From Drosophila miranda (Eukaryota; Arthropoda; Insecta; Diptera; Drosophilidae): a stretch of DNA of 64,000 nt. This document shows positions 1-11,374 of this stretch, one piece after another. A model generated the notes under the pieces. That model saw only the letters and a program-made list of their open reading frames with translations, made no database searches and had not been told where the DNA came from. Position 1 is the stretch's first letter. Each line of letters opens with the position of its first letter. The DNA is taken from NCBI RefSeq assembly GCF_003369915.1, contig NC_046674.1, forward strand, positions 1,302,001-1,366,000, written 5' to 3'. A program made the translations under genes and the position numbers.

Positions 1-882
1 GTCGATAAGCTACCCAGCCACATTACGGCCAATTCATGGCGACAGTCCTGGTTTGATTTGTGAAAATTAATGTATAAAAACTGAAATTATTGTACGGTAC
101 GGTAAGGCCTTGCCCGTATCCGTGTCCGAACCTTGAAACTGTATGTGAACCATAAATTTAGCTCTTACCTTGTTCATGCCATTCCCCATGTTTCTTCATT
201 TAAAAGTTGCGGCTCACTTCCTCAATTGTCAAACGAATTGTCCAAAAACACAGTGCTGCAAGAGAAGAAAAGGTAGACGAAGGGGCTTAGGTTTTGAATC
301 CTTTCATTGGACAGACTGGGTGAGGGGCGGAGGGTCTTTCCTTCCTGCTGTCTGTCTGTCGGTCTGCGCTTTTGTTGTGGTTGGCCCTGATGAAAGTGCA
401 AGTGGCAAGATGCAAGCTGTTGCCACTGCCACTGCCACTGCCACTGCCAGGGCCGGGGTCGCCACACCACGCCATGCCACGGAAAGCCACCTTAGCCGAG
501 ACATAATGGATGTCTTTGCCACCGCCTTCGTCGCGGAAGTAAACAGACCTTGACGTTGACTCTGCCACTGGCTTTGTTGCATCTCATTAGTGGGACAGAC
601 AGACAGACAGACAGACGGCAGAGAGACGAACGAAGGATACTCCTAGTATTGGTATTCGAATTGGGCTGAAATGCCAGAGGTGGCCCAGCCATCATCCGGC
701 GGTGCTTGTTTGGGCCCCAACCGTAGGCAAGGCTAAGTTCTCTCCACAGTTCTGTCCTTGCAACAGTTGGTTGGGCCTTCCTTCCCCCAATGCTTCCTTC
801 TCGGAAGCGCCTCAGAGACGACAGCCTCATCACAAAGTCAAGTCGTAGGCAGTACACCTCGAGTTATGTAACCACAAACACT

Positions 883-914
<32 letters not shown>

Positions 915-2585
915 AATACGAGTGTGTGGATAGCCCATCCTTTGGGTGCACTTGGAATCCGCCACATTTGCATAAGTGTCTCGAGTTGAGGCAATGAGTA
1001 AAAGTGTCGCTTTGTTGTAATTTCATTCCCGGCACGTTGCCGTGGGACCACGGGCATTAAATTGACTGACACATCCGTGGAGGAGCAGATAAGGCACGTG
1101 TGCCGTATGGAGCAAAAGCAGCTGCCATTTGCCAGTCCGCTCCATCCCTTCATCCCTCCATCCCTCCACCCCTGCGCCCCCAGTCCTTTTTGCACAGAAA
1201 ATTACGAAATTAGAGCAGTCAATCCTCTTCATCATCTCGATGGTATCGGAGGCAATTGATCAGCCGAAATAGCTGCTTAGCCGCTCTCGGACCGCAGCGG
1301 CATGGATTCAAGTGCATCCAATCACCATTACAGTGGCTATAAATAGTCTGGGCCCCCCTCGTGTCCGCCTGAGGTGGACGGCTGTGGAGCGACCAGTGCG
1401 CCGCCATTCAATTCAAATCAATTGATGTGACACTTCCCAGCCTCGCAGCCTGCTCTGCTATTCCGCGCTTCTGTTTCGCTGGCGAATCTCCCACAGCTCT
1501 CCATGGCCAGGGATTGTCGGAGGTTTCCCAGGAAAACTGCTTGTCGGAATCGATTGGCTTGTGTGCCCGGCGATGTCCTGCAGCATCGCCTTCGTCGTCT
1601 GTGACCATGTGAGCGTTTTGTGTTTGTTCAGCCTGTGGCCAAATATTTTAGGGGCCATGATTGAAAAACATTTTTGCATTGAATTCACCGACAAACTCCT
1701 AATGAAATCGCATTGTGGCTGGCTGTCTGTCTGTCTGTCCCGCCATCACTTGTGGGCTGTTTGCCAAAAGTTTTTTTCCCCGGATTTGGGCAAAGAAAAA
1801 AAGTGTTGCATGCCCCAAGGCCCAAAGACATTGAGCGAGGCTCTGAATTTATGGGAAACTTTAATCAAATTAAATTAGTTCCTGCCCTCTCCCTGCCCCG
1901 CATCATCTGATTGCGCTTGTCAAGATTTTCATGGGCTGCCAAGTTTTCCACTTAATGTTTTTTCTCTTGTTTTTTCAACGACAGTTCTTTCATTATCATT
2001 TCCCATCAATCGACTTCTAATTCCGACTTTTTGCTGGGCACAGCACAGCGTGCCCAATGTCAGTCGATGGGGCAGGAGCACTACTCGCATATAGTATATA
2101 GTACGGTATGTATGCATATAAATTAGCTGAATCCGGCCTTGTACAGTAGTACACCTCCACATCCTCCTCCTCCTCAGCGCCTGCCGTCTAGCAGTCAATT
2201 ATATCGTTTAGACATTCTACATGAGCAATAAAATACATGCAAGCGGCACCAGAAGCCACACCTACTAGGACGCGGGACGGGACTGGGACTGGGACTGGGA
2301 CTGGGAATGGGACCAGGACGGGGCCTTTATGACTCCATCGCTGCTGGGCTTGCTGTTTGGTGACTCAATGACAGCGGATTGGAGTGAAGCCCCCGCAGCG
2401 GTTCTGCTCCACCCCTCCCAGTCCCAATGCCGACTCGATTGCTCAGTGACTGTGAAAAAATGTGCCTTTTCCACGAGTTTTGTTTATAATAAATGTCTCG
2501 GGCAAAAGGACACAAACAGGAAACACACACAAACACAACCACAAGCCCACACACACACACACACACACATGGATCTATCTAAATA
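1..2585. other. Non-coding region upstream of the transposon
   Basis: I see no exon with credible codon structure or splice signals here; all open frames are short and of simple composition. It contains a (CA)n run at about 882-908, GACA repeats at about 595-615, CCATCCCT-type runs near 1145-1170, a GGGACT run at about 2278-2302 and another (CA)n at about 2549-2569. It may be intergenic or intronic for a gene outside the window. Confidence 0.6.
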
Positions 2586-2587
2586 TA

Positions 2588-2830
2588 CAGAGGTGGTCAA
2601 AAGTATTTACACAAAGACCTTTTTTTTGCAAGTTCAAGTTTAGGAGTTGTTTTTGTTGTTGTTGAAATCAAAGTACAAAAAAAGCTTTACGGGCAAAAAG
2701 CTTGATCTACTAGGAATTGGTTGAAAGAAGAATTGGAAAAATAACTGTTAATGGGCAAAAAATAGAAGCATGTGAACTGTTGTCAAAAGTATTTACACAA
2801 ATTTGCATTGCTTCAGAAGTATTTACACAA
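2588..2830 (+). repeat. Left long terminal inverted repeat of the Bari-like element
   Basis: Inverted, imperfect match to 4038-4291. It holds three presumed transposase-binding direct repeats with core AAGTATTTACACAA at 2596-2614, 2781-2800 and 2811-2830. The outer motif and the first inner one are separated by about 170 bp. The inner two are only 10 bp apart. Confidence 0.88.
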
Positions 2831-2941
2831 TGCAAATTAGAGCTTATTCTTAGACTTGGTTTGACTTAGTGCAGTTGTTTTTTCGTTTATTGCAGTTGCA
2901 ATAAGTAAATTTAATTTAAAATTTAAAATTAACTTAGTAAA

Positions 2942-3961
2942 ATGGTGAAGACAAAGGAGTTGTCTGTTGAAACTCGATCCGAGATCGTTACAAAATTTAA
3001 AAGCGGGGTTTCAGCGTCGGAACTGGCCAAAACTTACAAAATTTGTAGAAAAACCGTTTATAATCTGGAAAAGAAAAAGGACACGAATGGAAACTTACAG
3101 AACTTAAAAAGAAGTGGAAGGAAACAAGCGATGGATGAACGGGAATGTAGACGTTTAATTGGCATAGTCGATAAAAATCCGTCGATACGCCCAGTTAAAT
3201 TGTCTGCAGATTCGCAACAATTGATTGGCAAAAAAGTCTGTGATGCTACAATACGTCGGAGATTGAAGAAGATCGACATACGAACGTATACAGTGCGAAA
3301 AATAATAGAAATTTCCGAGGCAAATAAAGCAAAACGCCTCTCATTCGCATTGGAATACGTTAAAAAACCAAAGGAGTTTTGGTACAATGTTTTATGGACA
3401 GATGAAGTAGCTTTCCAGTTCCAAGGCTCATTTTGTAAAAGAATTATGCATCTACGACAAGCAAAACAACAAAGTGCAGTGCAACCATTAAACAGATTTG
3501 GTGGAGGCACAGTGATGTTCTGGGGGTGCATGTCTTACTACGGATTTGGAGACTTTGTTCCAATAGAAGGCACTCTGAATCAGACCCGGTATCTCGTTAT
3601 ACTGAATGAACATGCTTTTGTGTCTGGTGACAGGCTATTTCCCATCTCCGACTGGATTTTACAGCAAGACAATGCTCCATGCCACAAGGGATCGGCACCT
3701 TCAAAATTTTTACGAGATCTCAATGTGGCTGTTCTTCCCTGGCCTGCGCAGAGCCCTGATCTCAATATCATAGAAAATGTTTGGTCGCTTATTAAAGGAC
3801 AAAGAACAATTGATAAAAGCCGAAAACGCGACGCTACCATCGAGGAAGTAAAGGAAATTTGGTCGAAATTGGAACTTGGATATGCTCGCCACTTAGTGGA
3901 ATCAGTACCAGCCAGGTTGCAAGCAGTTATTGATGCCAAAGGTGGAATTACAAAATATTAA
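2942..3961 (+). CDS. Tc1/mariner (Bari-like) transposase, DD34E, intact
   Basis: A 339-residue transposase that would cut and rejoin the element at TA sites. The first about 110 residues form the paired-type helix-turn-helix DNA-binding region, with a GRPR-like basic linker (SGRKQ, about 58-62). The catalytic core holds Asp154 (in WTDE), Asp243 (in QQDNAPCH) and Glu278 (in PDLNIIENVW). There are 34 residues between the second Asp and the Glu, giving the DD34E signature. Typical Tc1 strings such as GGGTVMFWGCMS are present. The frame has no stop or frameshift and the length equals that described for Bari transposases. The ATG is the first in frame after the left TIR. The sequence is AT-richer than the host genes around it, which fits a mobile element. 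Whether it is still active cannot be read from one copy. Confidence 0.94.
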   Translation: MVKTKELSVETRSEIVTKFKSGVSASELAKTYKICRKTVYNLEKKKDTNGNLQNLKRSGRKQAMDERECRRLIGIVDKNPSIRPVKLSADSQQLIGKKVCDATIRRRLKKIDIRTYTVRKIIEISEANKAKRLSFALEYVKKPKEFWYNVLWTDEVAFQFQGSFCKRIMHLRQAKQQSAVQPLNRFGGGTVMFWGCMSYYGFGDFVPIEGTLNQTRYLVILNEHAFVSGDRLFPISDWILQQDNAPCHKGSAPSKFLRDLNVAVLPWPAQSPDLNIIENVWSLIKGQRTIDKSRKRDATIEEVKEIWSKLELGYARHLVESVPARLQAVIDAKGGITKY

Positions 3962-4037
3962 TCATTATTATTATTATTCATCCAACAAATTTAAAAAAAA
4001 AAATCATTAAATCATAATAAAAAATTAGCTTAAAGTT

Positions 4038-4291
4038 TTGTGTAAATACTTCTGCAGCATTAAAAATGTGTGTAAATAATTTTGACAACTGATAAGCATC
4101 ACTTAATTTGCTTCTCCTTATTCGCACAAACAGTTATCTTTTCCAATTCTTCTCTCATTCAATTGCTAGTAGATCAATCTTTTTGGCCTAAAAGTTTTTT
4201 TTTTATTTAGCTTTCAACAACCTCAGGAAAAGCTCCTGAAATTGAACATGCAAAAAAAAACTCGTTGTGTAAATACTTTTGACCACCCCTG
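4038..4291 (-). repeat. Right long terminal inverted repeat of the Bari-like element
   Basis: Inverted counterpart of 2588-2830. The three direct-repeat motifs are seen in reverse complement at about 4038-4056, 4068-4088 and 4265-4282. The middle copy has AATAATTTTG instead of AATACTTTTG, so it is the most diverged of the six. Confidence 0.87.
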
Positions 4292-6527
4292 TATATGTTC
4301 TGAAGGGCGATTAAGTTTTGCTTCCTTTTGCTGCCAGGCAGGCAGTTTTAAATAAATTCAAAGGGAGCCTCGGCTTGGCTCCCTTTGCACCCGTACACAT
4401 GCGGCATGCGGCTCACAAAGCAGAAGAGATCGGAGAGGATGGGGATGGGGATGGGGATGGCGATGGGGACATCATGTTTGCCATACACGACTGGATAAGG
4501 ATAAGGGCAGCCAAGCTGGCAACCAAATAGCGCCGCTTTGTCTGGGGAGGACTTCAATGGACTGGCAGGATTGGAGTCCCACTCCTCGGACAGAAGCCGC
4601 CGCCTGGGAGAAACTTTCTCTGTGGGCCACGTGCTGCCATAAAATGGTTTATTAACATGAGGGGAGGACCGGGAAAGGCATGGCTGGTTGTGGATTTTAT
4701 GAGCATCGAAGATTCCATTGCTGGAGGCAAATATTTGAGTAGTCCTCTCGGGTTAGGGTCCGGGTTCGGGTTCGGGTTCGGGTCTGGGTGCAGCTCCTAA
4801 ACAAACGCTGGGACCAGCAGAAACTATTCCTCGATGGCCACAGGCTATCTGCTGACCCTTGGCCACCCCTGGCCAGGACCCCCGTTCTATGTTGTCCGCT
4901 CTCCAACATCCTTGACAGAGACAAAGTGTTGCAATCGCAGTGGCAGTGGCAATAAAAGCCAAATGGATCGCCCGGGCGTCACTGTTCCCCATGATGGCGC
5001 ACATAATCCGACCCGAGGACATCAGCCATGATTCGCCATACAATTCATCTTTCCCCCCGTTCCGCCCACCCCCACACTCTCCGGCTGAAGGCTAATTAAC
5101 TGCATTCATGTCCAATCCCATTCTTTATAGCCAGGGCGACCCCTTCAAAAGGTGACAATTTCGGCCTGTTGAAGCACTTGGCTCGGAAAGTTTTAGCCGC
5201 TGTCGGAGCCCAATTTAAATAAATAATTAGGGTGGCAAGGGGTACAGGAAGGGATCAGGCAGGCAGGGGAGGTCGTGCATGCCTCAAAATATTAATTTCA
5301 CTTTACATATGCAATGACAGGAACACAAAACCGGGCTTGGGCCATGCTCTTTTTGTGTGCAACAAGGGAAATTAAGCGAAATGGAGCGCATGGATGGGGC
5401 TACGTATCAGATGAAGTAGAGCTAACAGAACAGGATGGGAAATGGGATTCCAGCGATACAGAACCTTTTTAATTAATAGACGCAATAGATGATAGGTAGC
5501 AGAACCGAGTCGGAAGTGGTTAAAGGCAGGTAAGAGGCAGTCCCCTAATCAAGCGTGAAAGTAAAAGCGTGGCTGGAATTCCTTACATCCTATAGATACA
5601 TAGGTTCGTTATGGATGTCTGTCCGAATCAATCTATTCAGGCATAAAATATGCATACCTGCGAATACGACAGATCCGTCCGGATACAAGCTGGATCTAGG
5701 ACCAGACCCTGACTCTAGCTCTTGCCCCACGCCACTCGAGTGGAGTCATCGCAGTGTTCCCCGCCACAGTCACGTCTCGAGCCATTTTCACACCAATTTG
5801 CATTTGACGGCCAGATGACAGGGGCACGACCTGGCCCGACTCTGCCTTGGTCTGGGCCAGACATTACACATACGACCCGTGGGGCATGATTTACATGGAA
5901 AACACTTACGCGCTCCTGCCACGGGACTGGGATTCCGTTAATTCCCAGGTTGCGTGCCGTAGCATCGAGAACCAACACACAAACAACAAAAAATAACAAA
6001 AAATAACAAAAAATAATTTCACTAAAATGGCCCGAAAGCTGCAAATTACGCCATATAGCAGTGTAATTTTCGGGGCATTTGCGTTTAGCGGGAACCAGGA
6101 GTTGTGGAGCAGGAGTTGTGGAGGGTCAGGCGCCAGGCGTCATCGACCAGGAAAGCGACCCATTATAGGACCATTATAGGGGATAGCTAAACTTACATTA
6201 TCGTTGCGCTCCTCTGCTGACTCCTTCGTCCCACGCCGTAGGGTCAATGTAACTCCAGCATGGGGGACTTTGACTTCGAGTCCGACTCCTGCTGCTCCAG
6301 CTGCTCCTGCTGCTGCAGCTGCTGTTGCGACGACGACGAGAGAGGGAAACTCCCGTCTGAGTGGAAGGGAGAGTGGGGGGTCGCGCAAGGTGCCGAGGTG
6401 AGCGAAACCAAGCAACTCCTCGAAGACTGTTATATCACGACGAGGACGCCGCAGCGGCCGCAAACGTAAAATTTTGATTCGTACTTAGCTCCGTTCCGAG
6501 TTTCCGATTTTCCGAGTCGCCTTTCTC

Positions 6528-6786
6528 TCAGTGTGAACGCAAAAACTGAATTTTGTGACAGTTAGGGCTGCCGTTTACTGTTGTGTTCCTGCCATGCCGT
6601 GCCGTGCCAGCAGAGTGTGTATCGAAGGGCGGGCGGGCGTGGAGCAGCAGTAACCACGGCTACAACAGCAACAACAGCAGCCACAAAGCGATTAAGTAGT
6701 AGGAGAAACAATGAAAGGCGAACCGCAAGAAACGCAGCGCGAGAAAAGTGGAAGGAAGGGAAATAAAAAACGAGCTGCAGCCGCCG
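6528..6786 (+). promoter_or_regulatory. Possible distal promoter and non-coding first exon (perhaps of stv)
   Basis: A TCAGTG initiator lies at 6528-6533. It is followed by CAG/AAC-rich sequence typical of fly 5' leaders and a good splice donor (CGC|GTGAGTG) near 6786. No open frame starts here. The next plus-strand coding exon is stv at 10116, so a distal stv leader is the simplest reading, but it could be a separate non-coding transcript. No convincing DPE or TATA box was found. Confidence 0.28.
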
Positions 6787-7804
6787 CGTGAGTGTCGTGA
6801 GGTGGAAGATAGAGAGCGCCAAACAAAACGCCTCAAACGCTGGTCAGAGACTGAATCTGAAAGGAAAGCGCTTGCAGGGAAAGCGCTCAGCAGGACTCGG
6901 CTCGAGTGGAGTGCAAAAGGCAGAGCCACCGACGGCGGCAGCGGCATCAGCGGCAGTGGCAGCGGCAGAGCCAGCCACAGACAGCCGAGGGTCATGAATG
7001 GGAACCCGAGCCGAGCATGCGCTCTCTCGCAGCGCGCCAAAATTAAAGCTCACTCAAAGCAAAGCTACGACTGAGACCGAGAATGAGAGTGAGTGAGAGT
7101 GCGATTGCGAATGCGAGTGCGAGTGCGAATGGCATGAAGAGAGAGAGAGAGAGGGAGAGTGCGTAAAAACCTTTGATTCAGTTATATAATTGGTGGCCAG
7201 GTTTGGTGGCGTTTGTTTTGCTGCCATATACTCTACCAGGTATAGTGGTACCTGTCGGTCGGCAATTAACGCCCCACCAATAATCAGGGAACTGCCACTC
7301 CCCCCCCAAACCCACTAGCCACAACGAACGACTTCCGATACGCTCATGAAACGCTTAAAGGAATCCATTTTTGGGCACTAGCTGTAAAGCAGTGCTGTAA
7401 GGGATTAGCGAAGAGGAACAGTGGGATCAGAGGAGCAATGCAATATCGAAAATATTTCATTGTGGGTACTCAGTGTACTCAGTGTTGAGTAAACACAAAT
7501 TTATTATTATAAATCCCATTAGGAAATTGGCTTAGAGCTTACTAAAAAATATACTAATGTGTGTTTGCATCTCCAAAGGTAAACACTTTCTGAGTAATTG
7601 ATTCCGATTATTCCAATTTTTCCAGCTCTATATCACTTTCCGTCCTTCTCCGATTTCAGCTTATTTCAGCCAAAATAATCACTTGCCGCGGCTGACTCAC
7701 TCAATTCGATTTGTTTTGACGGGTTGCAGGGGTCCCATAAAAGGAACGAATTCGCATGCGATACTCTCACTAGAAGTATCACCCACTCTTTCCCGTAATT
7801 CAGA

Positions 7805-7843
7805 CATACATATGTACATATATGTATATATGTACATATGTAC
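7805..7843. repeat. Palindromic ATGTACATAT tandem tract
   Basis: A run of overlapping self-complementary units of the type ACATATGTACATATATGT. Similar tracts occur at 8350-8391 and 8604-8654, and shorter ones near 8137-8163 and 60090-60130. Such tracts are common simple-sequence DNA in flies and can extrude hairpins. Confidence 0.75.
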
Positions 7844-8603
7844 CGATGCGTAGCTTGGCAAAAACCTAACCGATTTTACTCGGTGGTCTTTTGATACCAT
7901 TGCAGTCACAGTACTGGTACTTTTATCAGATTTCTTAACAACTTTGGGACATGCTGGGCATTATCTAATATTTGTCGGTTCTTGGTGAGAGAATTCTAGC
8001 TTCGACGTTCTCTTTGTGACTTTTTGCTTTAGAATTTCGGATTCCGAGGAAAAACGTCTGGGATGCAACATGAATTTGACTTCGTTTTTGCATTGCGTTT
8101 CGCCTTTGTGGCTATATTAGATGGCTTTCCCCTACACATATGTATATAATATATATGTACATGCATTTATCATTGTGTAGATGCGTGTGCTTATAGAGAG
8201 ATGTGTGCAATATTTAATTATGAATTATTTCAATTTTATATGCTCGGCCGACGCTGTTGTTCGGGCGAAAAGCTAGAAAATATTTGGAAAATACATCGAA
8301 CGGTTAAAGCAGCTTTCTGTGTGGGCGTGTCGCCGGCCAGGCGACTATCTATGTATGTACATACATATGTATATGTACGATTGTACATATGCATCATTTT
8401 GGCATTCTGAGGAAAATGCCTTGGCCGTAGGTGACGCATCGTTCTACAAAAGGCAACAGCGCTAAGTAAACAGTGGTTGACCAGAGAGCAGTATGCAGTA
8501 ACCAGCTGGCAGTAATCAGCCGATCGTCATATCGGTTGATGGCAGAAGACATTCCGGCGCTGCAAAAAAAAAAGAAGGGAAATAGGGAACGCGCGAAGCG
8601 GTA

Positions 8604-8654
8604 CACATACATATGTATGTACATATGTATGTACATATGTATGCATTTATGTAC
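8604..8654. repeat. Palindromic ATGTACATAT tandem tract (longest copy)
   Basis: Repeated TATGTATGTACA units with internal dyad symmetry, of the same kind as at 7805-7843 and 8350-8391. No coding potential. Confidence 0.75.
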
Positions 8655-8953
8655 AGAAAGGTCTCGAGTGGGGGAGCAGATCGAGGTAGCGGAGATCGTT
8701 AGTCACGAACCCATTGATGGATTGATTGACGATTGAACAACTCCGTTAGTGGGCGACGACAACTGTTTACCCCCGCTGCCGTTGCTGGTGACGCAGTGGA
8801 TGTGTGCGGCGGCGACGACGGACATGTAGGCGTCGCTCCGGCTTAGTTACACGTTCTAGAAGCCATGCGACTGCGACTGCCATGGAATTCGTCTCTGAGA
8901 GCCGCTCTCGGCCAGCTTTTTAGCCCCATCGACGCGTCGTCTCCACGTCCGTC

Positions 8954-8997
8954 TATTTATAAATCTGATGTGTGTGTATCTTGGGCAACGATCAGTG
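8954..8997 (+). promoter_or_regulatory. Putative TATA/initiator promoter for the long stv transcript
   Basis: TATAAAT at 8958-8964 and a TCAGTG initiator at 8992-8997. The spacing from the first T of the TATA box to the initiator A is 36 bp, slightly longer than usual. The following 1.1 kb (8994-10115) is purine- and CAG-rich with (GA)n, (CA)n and (GT)n tracts, has no long open frame in the stv frame, and runs directly into the ATG of the long stv form. I infer a long 5' leader, possibly with introns. Confidence 0.4.
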
Positions 8998-9212
8998 CAG
9001 AAACCAGAGAGCCGAGAGAGAGCGTCAGATGGAGAATGATAGAGAGAGAGAGAGAGAGGGAGAGGCAGTAAAGTGTTTACCTATTTAGGCCTTAACTTGG
9101 TGGAGTGGAGAGACGAGACTGAGACACGGAGACACGGAGACAGGTTCGACACATGGCAGAGAAGCCAAGCAAAGCTTACACACACAAACCGCGTGGCAAA
9201 ACTACACACACG

Positions 9213-9248
<36 letters not shown>

Positions 9249-10115
9249 AAGATAGCAGCCCCAACGCCAGCGACAGCGGGAGCCATTTGCTTTGGGGCCA
9301 CTAGCAAGCGGCGATGGTGCTCAATCGACGAGCAACTTTGGCAGCGTGAAGAACGGACGACGGCGCAGAGACTACGTGGATATTTGGCTAAATAAACAAC
9401 AACAAAATCAAAGTGTTTTTTTTCATAGTGTGCATGCGTGTGTGTGTGTGTCGGCGGCAATGTGCAAAAATAAAAAATCTATATATATTTTAAATTGAAT
9501 ATAGAAATACAAAAGCACACACACGGGAGAGGAGTGGAAGGGAGACAAAAGATTGCAGCGGAAATACTAAAAAAGCAAAAAGCGAAAAGTGGAAGTGGAA
9601 AAAAGTGTCTGCTTTTGGGTGTATGTGTCTGTGTGTGTGTGTGTGTTAGAAAGTGTGGCCAGAAGTGACATCACACCCGGAGAAGGCGACGCGGGGACAA
9701 GAGCATCAGAGTGATTAGCAGGAGCCAGCCGTTGAGAAGTATCAGCAGGAGAAGCGCCCACCAAAGCGGCGAAAATTAACGCGCAACGCAGCGGAACATA
9801 CGAGAACTAGCAGCGCAGCGCAGCACGCGCCATCGTCGTTGTCGTCGTCGTCGTCGTCGTTCAAGGTGAACCCGCACTCCACTCCATTCCCTCGCACGAT
9901 CCGAGAGTTGGCTGTCCCGCTTCCAAAAACTATTTTCTGTCGCAGCAACTCTTTCGACAAGCCTCAGAAGTCAGAGCTAAATTCAGAAATATAAAGGAAG
10001 AGAACACAGAAATTTTCTTTGCACGCCCGGACTCGAGAACAGTTAGGGTAACGGTTAGGGTAACGGCAACAGCAACGGCAGGGATAACGGTTAAGAAAGC
10101 AACTCGGAAACTGAG
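8998..10115 (+). other. stv: Probable 5' leader region of the long stv transcript
   Basis: Leader-like sequence with (GA)n at about 9041-9065 and 9230-9248, (CA)n at about 9207-9230, (GT)n at about 9438-9451 and 9629-9645, and a (GTC)n tract at about 9836-9860. A small direct repeat GGTTAGGGTAAC-like occurs at about 10042-10066. No competing coding exon is seen. Upstream ATGs are present, so translation of the long form may be attenuated if this whole stretch is in the mRNA. Confidence 0.4.
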
Positions 10116-11339
10116 ATGAAGCCAACTGTGATAGCAGCAAATCAAGCCCATGCCCAAGCGCAGGCCAGTGCGGGCGGCAATGGAGGGCCCGGCAACGTGT
10201 CGGGCATCAATATACCCATCAATCGGGAGTACGTGAGCGGTGCCCACGGATCCCCGCACCAGCAGCAGCCGCACCCGCAATTCAACAGCAGCACTCTGCC
10301 CGGATACGGATCGCCCAGGCAGCGCCCCCCTCACCAGCAGCAGCATCCTCAGCAGCAGGTTCCCACAAATCAACAGCAGCAACATTTTCAGGTGAGTGGA
10401 CTTCACGGGTCACTCGTGCAGGAGGGGGTGGGGACGGGGTATACGGGGAGACGAGCGGCAGTGAGCGAGCTTCAAGGTTGGCGCCAGGCAAGGTCGCTTG
10501 GACATATTCGGATGCGTATCATTGTGATTGTTGTTGTTTCTGTCTGTCTGTTACAGTGAAGCAGCGTCAGAGGGGAACCTCCCATTTAACATGTTGCGAA
10601 ATCGCATGACAGACATTCTCCACTGCTTCACTGTACTCTGACGTTGCAATTGTTCGATTTTTGCGGATGTACGAATCCTTCACGTTCTCGCATTGCCCTC
10701 GGGCGCATTGTAGACTTTCCAAATCGAAAAGCGGTCGCAAACAATGGAAAAATCGGTTGGAGGTTGCGTAAAAGCCCCCCTGTGAGTGGGAGGAGAGGGC
10801 GCTCGTCCACAGCTGCTAGATGCACCCACCAAACCGCCAACAAACCAACCAACCCATTGTGGCAGCTGTGGGCACAGTGTGTCAAGTATGTATGCATACA
10901 CTATTGACCTACTCAGCCTGGGCTGCTGTCTCTGTGCCGCTGCTGTTCTGGCCGTGCAATGTGGGCCTTAGTTGGGGCAAAGAAACGGGAAGTGCTGTCG
11001 TGTCAAGCACTCTTCTGTTCTGGGCAGCTCTGCGTATGATTAATGCGGCAACGCGTGCGGAAATTTACCACAGACCCGAGAGTACAGCTGTTTTTTAGTG
11101 GCCTAATCTATTGGCCAGCCATCCAATCTATCAAGAACAAAAAGATTTGGCGCTCGATTCGCTGAAAATATTTGAAAATTTCTAGAAGAAAAAAAGCCCA
11201 AGCTAATGGACGCGCTGCTTGGCTGCCCGCGCGCTCTATCCCTCTATCCCTCTCTCTCTCTTGTCTCTCTTTGCGCCCATTGCTGGCTCTCTGTTTCTAT
11301 TTCTCCTGACGTGCTGCTCTCTAGCGAAATACCGACTAT

Positions 11340-11374
<35 letters not shown>

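Larger units (their letters stand above)
2588..4291 (+). mobile_element. Bari-like Tc1/mariner DNA transposon, apparently full length
   Basis: A 1,704-bp element bounded by TA on both sides (2586-2587 and 4292-4293), as expected for Tc1/mariner target-site duplication. The outermost 27 bp at each end are inverted copies with one mismatch. Inverted similarity continues imperfectly for about 245 bp, so the terminal inverted repeats are long. Each repeat contains three copies of a motif around AAAGTATTTACACAA (left 2596-2614, 2781-2800, 2811-2830; right about 4038-4056, 4068-4088, 4265-4282). Long TIRs with three direct repeats per arm and a 339-residue DD34E transposase are the layout known for Bari-family elements (Bari2/Bari3 type). 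Assignment to Bari is from family knowledge; the exact subfamily was not determined. Confidence 0.93.
4294..8950. other. Non-coding region between the transposon and stv
   Basis: No protein-coding gene is visible. It holds a GGGGAT minisatellite-like run (about 4438-4470), a GGGTTC run (about 4759-4788), a (GA)n tract (about 7138-7155) and several tracts made of ATGTACATAT-like palindromes. The stretch 6480-7080 looks like a transcribed leader (see separate entry). Confidence 0.55.

Noticed and set aside
10042-10066. GGTTAGGGTAAC direct repeat, resembling TTAGGG telomeric sequence
   Set aside because: Only two units; Drosophila lacks TTAGGG telomeres, so this is coincidental simple sequence in a leader.
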